Origin: Candidatus Melainabacteria bacterium | Lineage (GTDB): Bacteria > Cyanobacteriota > Vampirovibrionia > Vampirovibrionales > JAJTHC01 | Assembly: GCA_026389055.1 (NCBI GenBank) | Contig: JAPLIO010000196.1 | Coordinates: 1-6,089, forward strand | Length of the DNA: 6,089 nucleotides | Direction of reading: 5' to 3' | Shown here: piece after piece, positions 1 through 5,828 of the stretch | How positions within the stretch are numbered: the first letter of the stretch is position 1 | How the letters are laid out: each line of letters opens with the position of its first letter | Position numbers and translations under genes: made by a program | The notes under the pieces: generated by a model | Databases searched by the model: none | Told to the model about the DNA's origin: nothing | The model's input: the letters and a program-made list of their open reading frames with translations, nothing else

Positions 1-1
1 C

Positions 2-997
2 ATCAGCATAGAAACGCTGAAAAACTTTCAATTGCTGATGCACCGCTCCGCTGGAAAGCAGCTCTTTTGCTAGAAGAATACCCGCTTCTACCGTAGAAAC
101 CTTCCCTGCTACCCAAAAACCCAACCCTGCATTCAACGTTACTAGGGGCAATAAACTTTCAGGCAAAGTCGTTTTTGGTTCCGCCCCAATCAACTGTAAA
201 AACCACGAAACATTATTGCCCACAGAAAAATCGACGGCTTCCACTATGGCACGTTCTTGCATTACTGCCAGTTGCCATGGTTGAATGCTTCCCTTTTCGA
301 TTAAGAACCCGTCGGTTATTTCGGTTGGTACGGCTTCATCCATCCCTGAAGCACTTCGCACAATGAGGGCTTTTTTCACCGTCGGCTGATTGTTGAGACC
401 ATCTGCCAACAGGGGCATCATGCGGGCGGAACTACACCCCATCACCCTAAATTCAGGCTGAAGTGGGTTTAATAAAGGCCCTAAAAAGTTGAAGACGGTC
501 GGTTTCCCAAATTGCTTTCGCAATAGAGCTAAGGGCTTCAAGCTTGGGTAAACATCTGGGGCGAAGAGAAACCCCACCCCCGTTTCTTGCACGCACTTTC
601 CTGACTGAGTTGAAAGCTGGTTTAACGGCAAACCCAAGCCTTCTAAAAAATCAAAACTACCGCTAGGGCTAGTGGCTGCCCTATTCCCGAATTTCAAGGT
701 AGGCACACCGCCTGAAGCTAACACAAACGCCACTGTGGTAGAGGTGTTAAAACTGGTCTGCCCACTACCGCCAGTACCGCAACAATCCATCAACGGAATG
801 GAAGCATCCTCTTTCAACCGAAGTAGCGTTTCAGGGATAACGGCTTGGGCTTGGAGTAGTTCAAGCAATAACGCCACCGTTTCAGCGGAAACTTGTTCAG
901 GGTGGAGTGCTTCCAACACGGCGAAGGCTTCAGCAGTGGGGTATTGTCCGTGCAAAAAAGCGTGCCAATCAGTGATTGAAAGCGTGGAAAGGGTCAT
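2..997 (-). CDS. trpD: TrpD-family phosphoribosyltransferase (anthranilate phosphoribosyltransferase-like), C-terminus cut by window edge
   Basis: The minus-strand reading frame gives 332 codons from an ATG at 997 and stays open to the left edge. Family TrpD proteins are about 330-350 residues, so only the last few are missing. TrpD transfers phosphoribose from PRPP to anthranilate, the second step of tryptophan synthesis, in the cytoplasm. Visible motifs are the PRPP/phosphate loop CGTGGSG (residues 73-79), FNTST (83-87), KFGNRAATSPSGS (102-114), FLFAPDVYPSLK (143-154), FNFLGPLLNP (169-178) and the metal-binding Asp-Glu pair in SGMDEA (about 218-222). The C-terminal part (NAGLGFWVAG, then a helix ending in LLSSGA) also fits the fold. 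Three usual residues differ: GTGGDG is GTGGSG, KHGNR is KFGNR, and the His-Pro of the anthranilate-site helix is Tyr-Pro. It could therefore be a TrpD2-type paralogue rather than the biosynthetic enzyme. An AGGA-like site lies about 13 bases before the ATG, and a TTG codon directly precedes it. The gene is divergent from the htrA gene, with no other trp gene in view. Confidence 0.88.
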   Translation of the reverse strand, partial: MTLSTLSITDWHAFLHGQYPTAEAFAVLEALHPEQVSAETVALLLELLQAQAVIPETLLRLKEDASIPLMDCCGTGGSGQTSFNTSTTVAFVLASGGVPTLKFGNRAATSPSGSFDFLEGLGLPLNQLSTQSGKCVQETGVGFLFAPDVYPSLKPLALLRKQFGKPTVFNFLGPLLNPLQPEFRVMGCSSARMMPLLADGLNNQPTVKKALIVRSASGMDEAVPTEITDGFLIEKGSIQPWQLAVMQERAIVEAVDFSVGNNVSWFLQLIGAEPKTTLPESLLPLVTLNAGLGFWVAGKVSTVEAGILLAKELLSSGAVHQQLKVFQRFYAD

Positions 998-1040
998 CAA
1001 TGAGGGTGTTTTCCTAATCAAAAAAATGGAGCTTCCAGTT

Positions 1041-1070
1041 ATTGTAGCTTAGTCAATCGTTTATAAACAA
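1041..1070 (-). promoter_or_regulatory. Candidate promoter for the trpD-like gene
   Basis: Read on the minus strand, TACAAT (1046-1041) matches the -10 consensus at five of six positions. TTGTTT (1070-1065) lies 18 bases upstream as a weak -35. This predicts a leader of roughly 35-40 bases before the ATG at 997. Assigned from sequence pattern only. Confidence 0.4.
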
Positions 1071-1131
1071 GAAGTAACGTTAAAATTATCAAAAAAATGT
1101 TAAAACTTTTCCCTAAGGAAACTAAATTCCG

Positions 1132-1137
1132 TATAAT
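1132..1137 (+). promoter_or_regulatory. Candidate -10 element of the htrA promoter
   Basis: A perfect TATAAT sits about 60 bases before the htrA start codon. No good -35 is present: the T-rich hexamers around 1107-1114 each match TTGACA at only three positions, and there is no TGn extension. The promoter may depend on an activator or an alternative sigma factor. The T-rich leader between here and the gene has no convincing hairpin. Confidence 0.45.
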
Positions 1138-1195
1138 GGAAGTAGTTTTTTCTTTTGTCATCGCTGTTTTTGTTTGTTGAGGTTTTAACGTCCCT

Positions 1196-2452
1196 ATGAA
1201 ACAATCGCCTGTTTCCTTACCTGTTGCTTTAAGTGCGTTAGCTCTTTGTCTTTCTGCCTATACTGCCTATACTACAGGGGCTTTAGGCACCATGGGGCTA
1301 CCCCATATAGAACAAAACCCACCTGCTAATAGTAGCAATACCCCGTTGTTGAATAACACGCAAGCCAACACCGTTCAAGTGCCTAGCAACCCGCTGACGC
1401 AATCGTTTAAAACGTTACTGGCAGATGTTGCTTCTGCCATGGCACCTAGTGTGGTGAATATTGATGTTGCCGTGGAACGCTTGGTTCAGCCTGCGGCTAA
1501 TGGTGAAGGGTTTCCTTTTGATGGTAGTTCGCCTGAAGGAGACTTTTTTCGGCATTTTTTAGGGTTGCCCCCTAGCCAACCTCAAGAACCGCCTCGACGG
1601 GAAAAACAGACTGTGGGGCAAGGGTCTGGGGTTATTGTTAATGCGGAAAAGGGCTATATTTTAACCAATCATCATGTGGTGCGTGGGGCTAGTGAATTAG
1701 TGGTAACCTTGAATGATAAAACCAAGCTGAAAGCCAAAGTGGTAGGGACAGATGCGTTGACGGATTTAGCCGTTTTGCAGGTAACCCCGCCGAAACAGGG
1801 CTTAAAAGCCGCCAAACTGGGCGATTCCGCCAAGCTTCGCCCGGGCGATTGGGTCTTGGCAATTGGGTCTCCGTTGGGGTTTGATCATACGGTAACGATG
1901 GGTATTATTTCTGCTATTTCTCGGCAAGTGCCTGATTTAAGCGAAAACGTCGATTTTCTTCAGACGGATGCGGCTATTAACCCTGGTAATTCGGGGGGGC
2001 CTTTGGTGAATTTATCGGGGGAAGTGATTGGCATTAACACGGCGATTATTGCTACGGGGAAGGCTCAAAATATTGGCTTTACCATTCCTTCTAATACGGT
2101 TAAAACCATTACGGAACAGCTGATTGCTGAAGGTAAAATCAATCGCCCTTATATTGGTGTGGCTTTGCAGGATTTATCGCCCGAGTTGCTTAAAGGCTTG
2201 GGCTTACCTGAGAATACTCGGGGGGTTGTGGTTTCTACGGTTGCTCCGCATTCGCCAGCGGAACGGGCTGGGTTACAGCAGGGCGATGTCATTCAGCGAA
2301 TCAATGGCGAACCTGTTATAGATGCTAAAGCCATGCAGCAGAAGATACGTTCTATGCCGATTGGTGCGGAGTTGGGGCTTCAGGTACTACGGGCTACAGG
2401 TAAATTGGTGGCGTGTACCCTTAAAACCGAAAAACTCCCTGTAGAACCTTAA
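1196..2452 (+). CDS. htrA: HtrA/Deg-family serine endoprotease with one PDZ domain
   Basis: The 418-residue product is a trypsin-like HtrA protease, which degrades misfolded envelope proteins. A short basic start and a hydrophobic stretch at residues 8-30 act as a signal peptide or membrane anchor, followed by a Pro/Asn/Ser-rich linker to about 68. The protease domain spans about 75-305. The catalytic triad is intact: His160 in TNHHVV, Asp190 in LTDLAVL and Ser266 in NPGNSGGP. A Pro/Phe-rich loop at 105-135 corresponds to the LA loop of Deg proteases. A single PDZ domain (about 318-410) begins RPYIGV and contains AERAGLQQGDVI. One PDZ resembles DegS and the cyanobacterial HhoA/HhoB/HtrA group rather than two-PDZ DegP. 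The product therefore probably acts in the periplasm or at the outer face of the inner membrane. GAGG at 1179-1182, 13 bases upstream, is a somewhat distant ribosome site. Which Deg subgroup it belongs to cannot be settled here. Confidence 0.95.
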   Translation: MKQSPVSLPVALSALALCLSAYTAYTTGALGTMGLPHIEQNPPANSSNTPLLNNTQANTVQVPSNPLTQSFKTLLADVASAMAPSVVNIDVAVERLVQPAANGEGFPFDGSSPEGDFFRHFLGLPPSQPQEPPRREKQTVGQGSGVIVNAEKGYILTNHHVVRGASELVVTLNDKTKLKAKVVGTDALTDLAVLQVTPPKQGLKAAKLGDSAKLRPGDWVLAIGSPLGFDHTVTMGIISAISRQVPDLSENVDFLQTDAAINPGNSGGPLVNLSGEVIGINTAIIATGKAQNIGFTIPSNTVKTITEQLIAEGKINRPYIGVALQDLSPELLKGLGLPENTRGVVVSTVAPHSPAERAGLQQGDVIQRINGEPVIDAKAMQQKIRSMPIGAELGLQVLRATGKLVACTLKTEKLPVEP

Positions 2453-2459
2453 ATACAAT

Positions 2460-2491
2460 GCTAGTTCAACTTGATTTTCTGTTAAACTAGC
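2460..2491. repeat. Near-perfect 11-bp inverted repeat downstream of htrA (hairpin or operator)
   Basis: The left arm GCTAGTTCAAC (2460-2470) and right arm GTTAAACTAGC (2481-2491) pair with one mismatch across a 10-base loop. As RNA it could be the htrA 3' hairpin, but the following bases (AGTATATTATGC) are not a U-tract, so a classic intrinsic terminator is poorly supported. The loop carries the -35 and the right arm lies in the spacer of the promoter predicted for the next gene, so it could equally be a repressor site. Confidence 0.5.
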
Positions 2492-2499
2492 AGTATATT
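2471..2499 (+). promoter_or_regulatory. Candidate promoter of the RelA/SpoT-domain gene
   Basis: TTGATT (2471-2476) and TATATT (2494-2499) are separated by exactly 17 bases, matching the -35 at four and the -10 at five of six positions. Transcription would begin around 2506, giving a leader of about 30 bases. The core overlaps the 2460-2491 inverted repeat, so binding at the repeat would block it. Confidence 0.5.
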
Positions 2500-2534
2500 A
2501 TGCGTTTATTGTAATTAATCAGAGCCTATTTTTT

Positions 2535-3635
2535 ATGACATTTGAAATTCAATCTAAAAAAGCATTGGACAGATTGGGAGATGCTTTATTGACGTTGGAT
2601 GTTGATACGGAAGCGGATAAAGAGACTTTTCAAAAACTGAATGCTTACCGCATCATGTTTCATCCATTAATGGCTGATGTTAGCTCGCTTTGTAGAAAAA
2701 GAATTATGAAACTTCTACCTAAGACAAAGGCTGAAAAAGTAATTGTTGTACAAAGAACGAAACGATTAGAATCCATTATTGCCAAACTACAACGTCAAAA
2801 AAAAGAACGTGCTGAAAAAATGCAACTTTCTAGAATGCAGGATGTTGGTGGTGTTAGGGTCATTTTACCTAATATAAAAACATTGAAGCTATTTACAGAA
2901 GGCTTATTTGAACGGTCGGTAGTAGTTGAAATAAAAAAAATAGACGATTATATCAATTCTCCTAAGGATGATGGCTACAGGGGCATTCATTATGTGTTAG
3001 AAATGAAAAACAAAACTCCGCTAATTGCTCCTTTTCCCTCACTTCGTTTAGAATTACAAGTACGAACAAAGTGGCAACATTGTTGGGCTACAGGGGTTGA
3101 AATTATGGGTATCATTAATAATAAAAATTATAAAGGAGGCGAATGGGATGAAGAATGGAAGCAATTTTTTATTTTGCTAGGAAAGCATCTTAGCAACTTG
3201 GAAACAGTTTTAGAATTTTCTAAAAATAATCGGGTAGAAAAAGAAGCTCTCCCATTAGATAACATATTACAACTCTACCAATTAACCGAAAAATTGAACG
3301 TGCTTGAAAAATTAAAAACGGCAACCGCAGCATTTCAACAATTAGATTCTCATATCCAAAAAACCAATTTAACAGGAAAGTTCTTTTTGCTTAATACCGA
3401 TTTTGAATTAGGAATAACAGAATGGTACAAATTAAACGAACAACAGGCTCTAAAAATTTTAACTACCTTAGAAACAAGATATCGTAAAACAATTAAAGGA
3501 CAGACTTTGTTAATTGATATTGATGATGTGAAACATTTAAAAGAGGCGTATCCCAACTATTTCATGGATACTAAATTACTGACTTACGCTTTAACGGTCA
3601 TGATTAAATCCGTTAAATCCGCTATAAAACTATAG
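2535..3635 (+). CDS. Stand-alone RelA/SpoT synthetase-domain protein (small alarmone synthetase or toxSAS-like)
   Basis: The 366-residue product has a RelA/SpoT nucleotide pyrophosphokinase domain at about 70-195. This fold moves pyrophosphate from ATP to GDP/GTP, making (p)ppGpp, or in toxic relatives to other acceptors such as ATP or the tRNA 3' CCA end. Visible motifs are RTKRLESIIAK (74-84, ATP site), MQDVGGVRVIL (101-111, metal-binding Asp103), DDYINSPKDDGYRGIH (137-152, with Tyr148 as the base-stacking residue) and LELQVRTKWQHCWA (172-185, Glu173). The synthetase residues look intact. There is no N-terminal HD hydrolase and no TGS or ACT region. An N-terminal segment of about 70 residues and a C-terminal half (200-366) with a helical stretch (240-275) and the sequence AYPNYFMDT (338-346) flank it. 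I recall a similar ending in other stand-alone RelA/SpoT-domain proteins. The gene is clearly more AT-rich than its neighbours, suggesting transfer. The ribosome site is weak (AGAG at 2521-2524). Whether it acts as an alarmone synthetase or a toxin cannot be read from sequence. Confidence 0.85.
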   Translation: MTFEIQSKKALDRLGDALLTLDVDTEADKETFQKLNAYRIMFHPLMADVSSLCRKRIMKLLPKTKAEKVIVVQRTKRLESIIAKLQRQKKERAEKMQLSRMQDVGGVRVILPNIKTLKLFTEGLFERSVVVEIKKIDDYINSPKDDGYRGIHYVLEMKNKTPLIAPFPSLRLELQVRTKWQHCWATGVEIMGIINNKNYKGGEWDEEWKQFFILLGKHLSNLETVLEFSKNNRVEKEALPLDNILQLYQLTEKLNVLEKLKTATAAFQQLDSHIQKTNLTGKFFLLNTDFELGITEWYKLNEQQALKILTTLETRYRKTIKGQTLLIDIDDVKHLKEAYPNYFMDTKLLTYALTVMIKSVKSAIKL

Positions 3636-3638
3636 TTT
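3627..3638. repeat. 12-bp perfect palindrome over the stop codon of the RelA/SpoT-domain gene
   Basis: AAACTATAGTTT is its own reverse complement and contains the TAG stop at 3633-3635. No T-run follows immediately, so it is not a convincing terminator. It may be chance in AT-rich DNA. Confidence 0.3.
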
Positions 3639-3645
3639 AGTAGCC

Positions 3646-3859
3646 TTATTTTTCAGATTCTACAGTTTTTTTGTTTTTAGATAACCATAGCCCGATGCCT
3701 GCAACTAAGCCTAAACCAGCCGAACTTCTTTACCGTTGCTTCGCCCGTTTCTTTCACTACGGCTAAGGGCTTGGCAAAATTAATGGGTTGGTTCGCCAGT
3801 GGTTTTTGTCCATAAGTTAGAGTATACTTATCAGCAGAAGCAAGCCATTGCCGATAACC
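3646..3859 (-). pseudogene. Frameshifted remnant of a gene ending in a membrane helix
   Basis: On the minus strand, one frame (3859 to 3725) reads 45 protein-like codons, including RQWLASADKYTLTYGQKPLA and later LAVVKETGEATVKK. Skipping one base at 3724 moves into a second frame (3723 to 3646), which reads AGLGLVAGIGLWLSKNKKTV and ends ESEK then TAA. A glycine-rich hydrophobic helix followed by a Lys/Glu-rich tail is a typical C-terminal membrane anchor. The first frame is preceded by TAA TAG and has no ATG. The second frame has a stop directly upstream of the junction. This fits a 3' gene fragment with a frameshift, its 5' part lost where the kinase gene now begins. I do not recognise the family. 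It could instead be chance coding-like sequence. Confidence 0.4.
3812..3831 (+). promoter_or_regulatory. Candidate -10 and flanking inverted repeat upstream of the hybrid kinase gene
   Basis: TATACT at 3823-3828 matches the -10 consensus at five of six positions. No clear -35 lies 16-18 bases upstream. ATAAGT (3812-3817) and ACTTAT (3826-3831) form a 6-bp inverted repeat that covers the -10, a possible operator. Initiation near 3835 would give a leader of about 64 bases to the ATG at 3899. Confidence 0.35.
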
Positions 3860-3898
3860 CTATTAGCCCTTCTATCAACCCAAGCAAGCCGTTTTTTT

Positions 3899-5584
3899 AT
3901 GATGCCAGAGCTTTCTACATCCAAACTTAACACCCAAAGTGCCTCTCCCTCCTTTTCGGCAGGCACTCGGGTTCCGTTGGTGTGGGTGGTAGATGACCAA
4001 GCCGTAGTAACCACCAGCCTAAAAGCCCTCATTCTGCTAGAATCTTCGTTTGATGTTGCCACTTTTCAATGCCCCCAAGAAGCATTGGAACGGCTAAAGA
4101 ACCTACCCAAAACCGCCTTGCCTGATGTCATTATTTCAGACTATAACATGCCTAAACTAACAGGCACTGAATTCCTAAAAGCGGTTCGGGTGTTACACCC
4201 TAATTTAACCCTCATTCTATTAACGGGCTATGCAGATAAGCAAAACGCCATTGAATCCATCAACGAAGCGGGGGTTTTTCGGTATTTAGAAAAACCGTGG
4301 GATAACGATGCCTTACTGCATACGTTGCACCAAGCTTATGAACGAACCCACTTAATTGATAGGCTCGACCAAAAGAATTGGGAGCTGGCTTCGCTCAATC
4401 AAAACTTGGAACGCCTCGTCAAAGACCGAACGCAGGAATTGGAATCAACACACCAAGAGTTAGAAGCTTTAATTGAACATAGTGCCGATGGCATTGTGGG
4501 CTTAAACGCCGAAGGCAACATTACACTCTGTAATAAAGTGTTTACGCAATGGGTAGCCCAAGCAACGGAAAACCTTGAATTAACGGCTGAAAGCATCCTC
4601 AATACCCCTATAGACCAATGGCTACCTAATTTAACGCTAGTTGCACCCAACCAGCAACACGCATCGGCTTATTTGGAATTGACGCTGGGGGCTGTCGCCA
4701 TTGAAGCCAGTTATGCCCAAGTAGGCAACGCAACAGATGAACCCACTATTTCCACCAATCCGCAAACCATTTGGATTTTGAGAGATGTTACCCAACGCAA
4801 AGCCATTGAACGCCTTCGGGATGATTTTATGGCAACTTTAACGCATGATTTACGCACCCCGCTTCACGCAGCCATTCAAGGCATTCAATTTTTACAAAAA
4901 GAACAATTAGGCCCAACCACTGCTGCCCAGCAGGAATTGCTAACCGTGTTTCATCAAAGCCATGAAGATATGTTGCATTTGGTTAATACCTTGTTAGATT
5001 GCTATCGGTATGAAGCAGGGCAACAACGATTGGTGTTTGATGAAGCTGATTTAACGCCCTTGGTTGAACAAGTATGCCAAACCCTAGCCCCCTTAGCGGG
5101 TAGCCGAGGGCAAACCCTACAATATGAAGCCCTTGAAACGTCTGCCCCAGCTTTCCCGACGGTGTTGGGCGATAAACATGAATTGAAACGGGTGATTAAA
5201 AATTTGGTGGGTAACGCCATTGCCCACACACCTAAAGGAGGCGTTTTACAGGTGGGCTTTCAACAATGGGAACGCTTACCCGAAACCATTCCTGTTCATG
5301 GGTGTAGCCCATTCCCTGATGCCACTTTGGTTTCGCCAGATTGGAAAAATCAGCCGTGGGTAGGGGTTTGGGTGAAGGATAATGGTAGGGGTATTTCGGA
5401 AGCAGACCAAAAGTTGTTGTTTCATCGGTTTTCACAGGGTAGTAGCCAAAAACGCAATTCGGGTTCGGGGTTGGGCTTGTATTTATCGGCTCAAATTATG
5501 CAGGCTCATACAGGGTTGTTGTGGGTTGAAAGCATTGTTGGCGAAGGGTCTACCTTCTTCATGGCGTTACCTGTTAAAAGATAA
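3899..5584 (+). CDS. Cytoplasmic hybrid sensor histidine kinase, REC-PAS-HisKA-HATPase
   Basis: Numbered from the ATG at 3899, the product is 561 residues. A receiver domain (about 25-150) has the acidic pair Asp32-Asp33 in VVDDQ, phospho-acceptor Asp81 in ISDYNMP, Thr109 in LLTGYAD and Lys132 in LEKPW. A charged coiled coil (about 152-190) leads into a PAS-like sensor (about 190-300; SADGIVGLNAEGNITLCNK). The HisKA domain carries His316 in THDLRTP. The HATPase domain has an N-box (NLVGNAIAHTP), G1 (VKDNGRGIS), F-box (LFHRF) and G2 (GSGLGLYLS). There is no membrane segment, so the signal is cytosolic. All phosphotransfer residues look intact, so it may autophosphorylate and pass phosphate to or from its own receiver. 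No separate response regulator is adjacent. An in-frame TTG at 3848 would add 17 hydrophobic residues, and ATG 3902 is also possible. I prefer 3899 because the extension fits no domain, but neither start has a clear Shine-Dalgarno site. Confidence 0.92.
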   Translation: MMPELSTSKLNTQSASPSFSAGTRVPLVWVVDDQAVVTTSLKALILLESSFDVATFQCPQEALERLKNLPKTALPDVIISDYNMPKLTGTEFLKAVRVLHPNLTLILLTGYADKQNAIESINEAGVFRYLEKPWDNDALLHTLHQAYERTHLIDRLDQKNWELASLNQNLERLVKDRTQELESTHQELEALIEHSADGIVGLNAEGNITLCNKVFTQWVAQATENLELTAESILNTPIDQWLPNLTLVAPNQQHASAYLELTLGAVAIEASYAQVGNATDEPTISTNPQTIWILRDVTQRKAIERLRDDFMATLTHDLRTPLHAAIQGIQFLQKEQLGPTTAAQQELLTVFHQSHEDMLHLVNTLLDCYRYEAGQQRLVFDEADLTPLVEQVCQTLAPLAGSRGQTLQYEALETSAPAFPTVLGDKHELKRVIKNLVGNAIAHTPKGGVLQVGFQQWERLPETIPVHGCSPFPDATLVSPDWKNQPWVGVWVKDNGRGISEADQKLLFHRFSQGSSQKRNSGSGLGLYLSAQIMQAHTGLLWVESIVGEGSTFFMALPVKR

Positions 5585-5601
5585 ACATTCTGGCAATTCT
5601 G

Positions 5602-5632
5602 TTGACAGCTAACAGCCATGCTATGGTACACT
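5602..5632 (+). promoter_or_regulatory. Candidate promoter for the exported-protein gene, upstream of the MITE
   Basis: A consensus -35 TTGACA (5602-5607) is followed after 19 bases by TACACT (5627-5632), preceded by TGG, an extended -10. The spacing is long, but the extended -10 could compensate. The -35 lies inside a small inverted repeat, CTGTT/AACAG (5599-5615). This is the only good promoter between the kinase stop and the gene at 5829. Confidence 0.45.
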
Positions 5633-5658
5633 GGTAGGGTATTCTCTGTTGTATTGTG

Positions 5659-5662
5659 TTTA
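5659..5662. repeat. Left copy of 4-bp target-site duplication TTTA
   Basis: TTTA directly abuts the left terminal inverted repeat and is repeated at 5805-5808 just outside the right one. This is the expected footprint of a transposition event. Confidence 0.6.
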
Positions 5663-5804
5663 GAAGCCTCTGCAAAAGTCTCCATAAGGCGTGCTAACTT
5701 CGTTATTGTGGTACTCATTTCGGTTATTTACCTCATGTAAACGCCCTTATTGCGTTCCTCATGCCTCGTTATCCCATCCTTCTGAAACCTTTTGCAGAGG
5801 CTTC
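5663..5804. mobile_element. 142-bp MITE-like element with 16-bp perfect terminal inverted repeats
   Basis: The left end GAAGCCTCTGCAAAAG (5663-5678) is the exact reverse complement of the right end CTTTTGCAGAGGCTTC (5789-5804). Both ends are flanked by TTTA. The 110-base interior has no reading frame of note, so the element cannot encode a transposase and would depend on one supplied in trans. The end sequence and 4-bp duplication recall IS5-superfamily ends, but I assign that from memory with low certainty. An internal pair, ATAAGGCG (5684-5691) and CGCCCTTAT (5742-5750), could extend pairing with one bulged base, so a transcript would fold into a long hairpin. It lies 24 bases before the next start codon and downstream of a promoter, placing it in that gene's 5' untranslated region. 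Confidence 0.75.
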
Positions 5805-5808
5805 TTTA
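5805..5808. repeat. Right copy of 4-bp target-site duplication TTTA
   Basis: This matches the TTTA at 5659-5662. Removing the element and one copy restores a continuous sequence running from the promoter at 5602-5632 into the gene at 5829. Confidence 0.6.
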
Positions 5809-5828
5809 GAAAGAATTGGCTACCCATC

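Noticed and set aside
175..1052. Plus-strand open frames at 175-366 and 672-1052
   Set aside because: They lie antisense to the strongly motif-supported trpD-like gene and show no recognisable domains.
2124..2321. Plus-strand frame inside htrA
   Set aside because: It overlaps the PDZ-coding part of htrA in another frame and has no family features.
2460..2510. Intrinsic terminator after htrA
   Set aside because: The hairpin is present but the downstream bases are not a U-tract, so it is listed only as an inverted repeat.
3817..4062. Minus-strand frame over the start of the hybrid kinase gene
   Set aside because: Most of it mirrors the receiver-domain coding sequence. It ends near the relic but in a different frame and carries no motif.
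5616..5626. Small inverted repeat CCAT-GCT-ATGG as a regulator site
   Set aside because: Four-base arms are expected by chance at this length.
4399..5718. Several minus-strand frames and one plus-strand frame (5382-5612) over the kinase gene
   Set aside because: They are shadows of a gene with intact kinase motifs, with no start signals or domains of their own.
5662..5805. CRISPR-like or attachment-site interpretation of the repeat pair
   Set aside because: The two copies are inverted, occur only once each and are flanked by a 4-bp duplication, which fits a transposable element instead.
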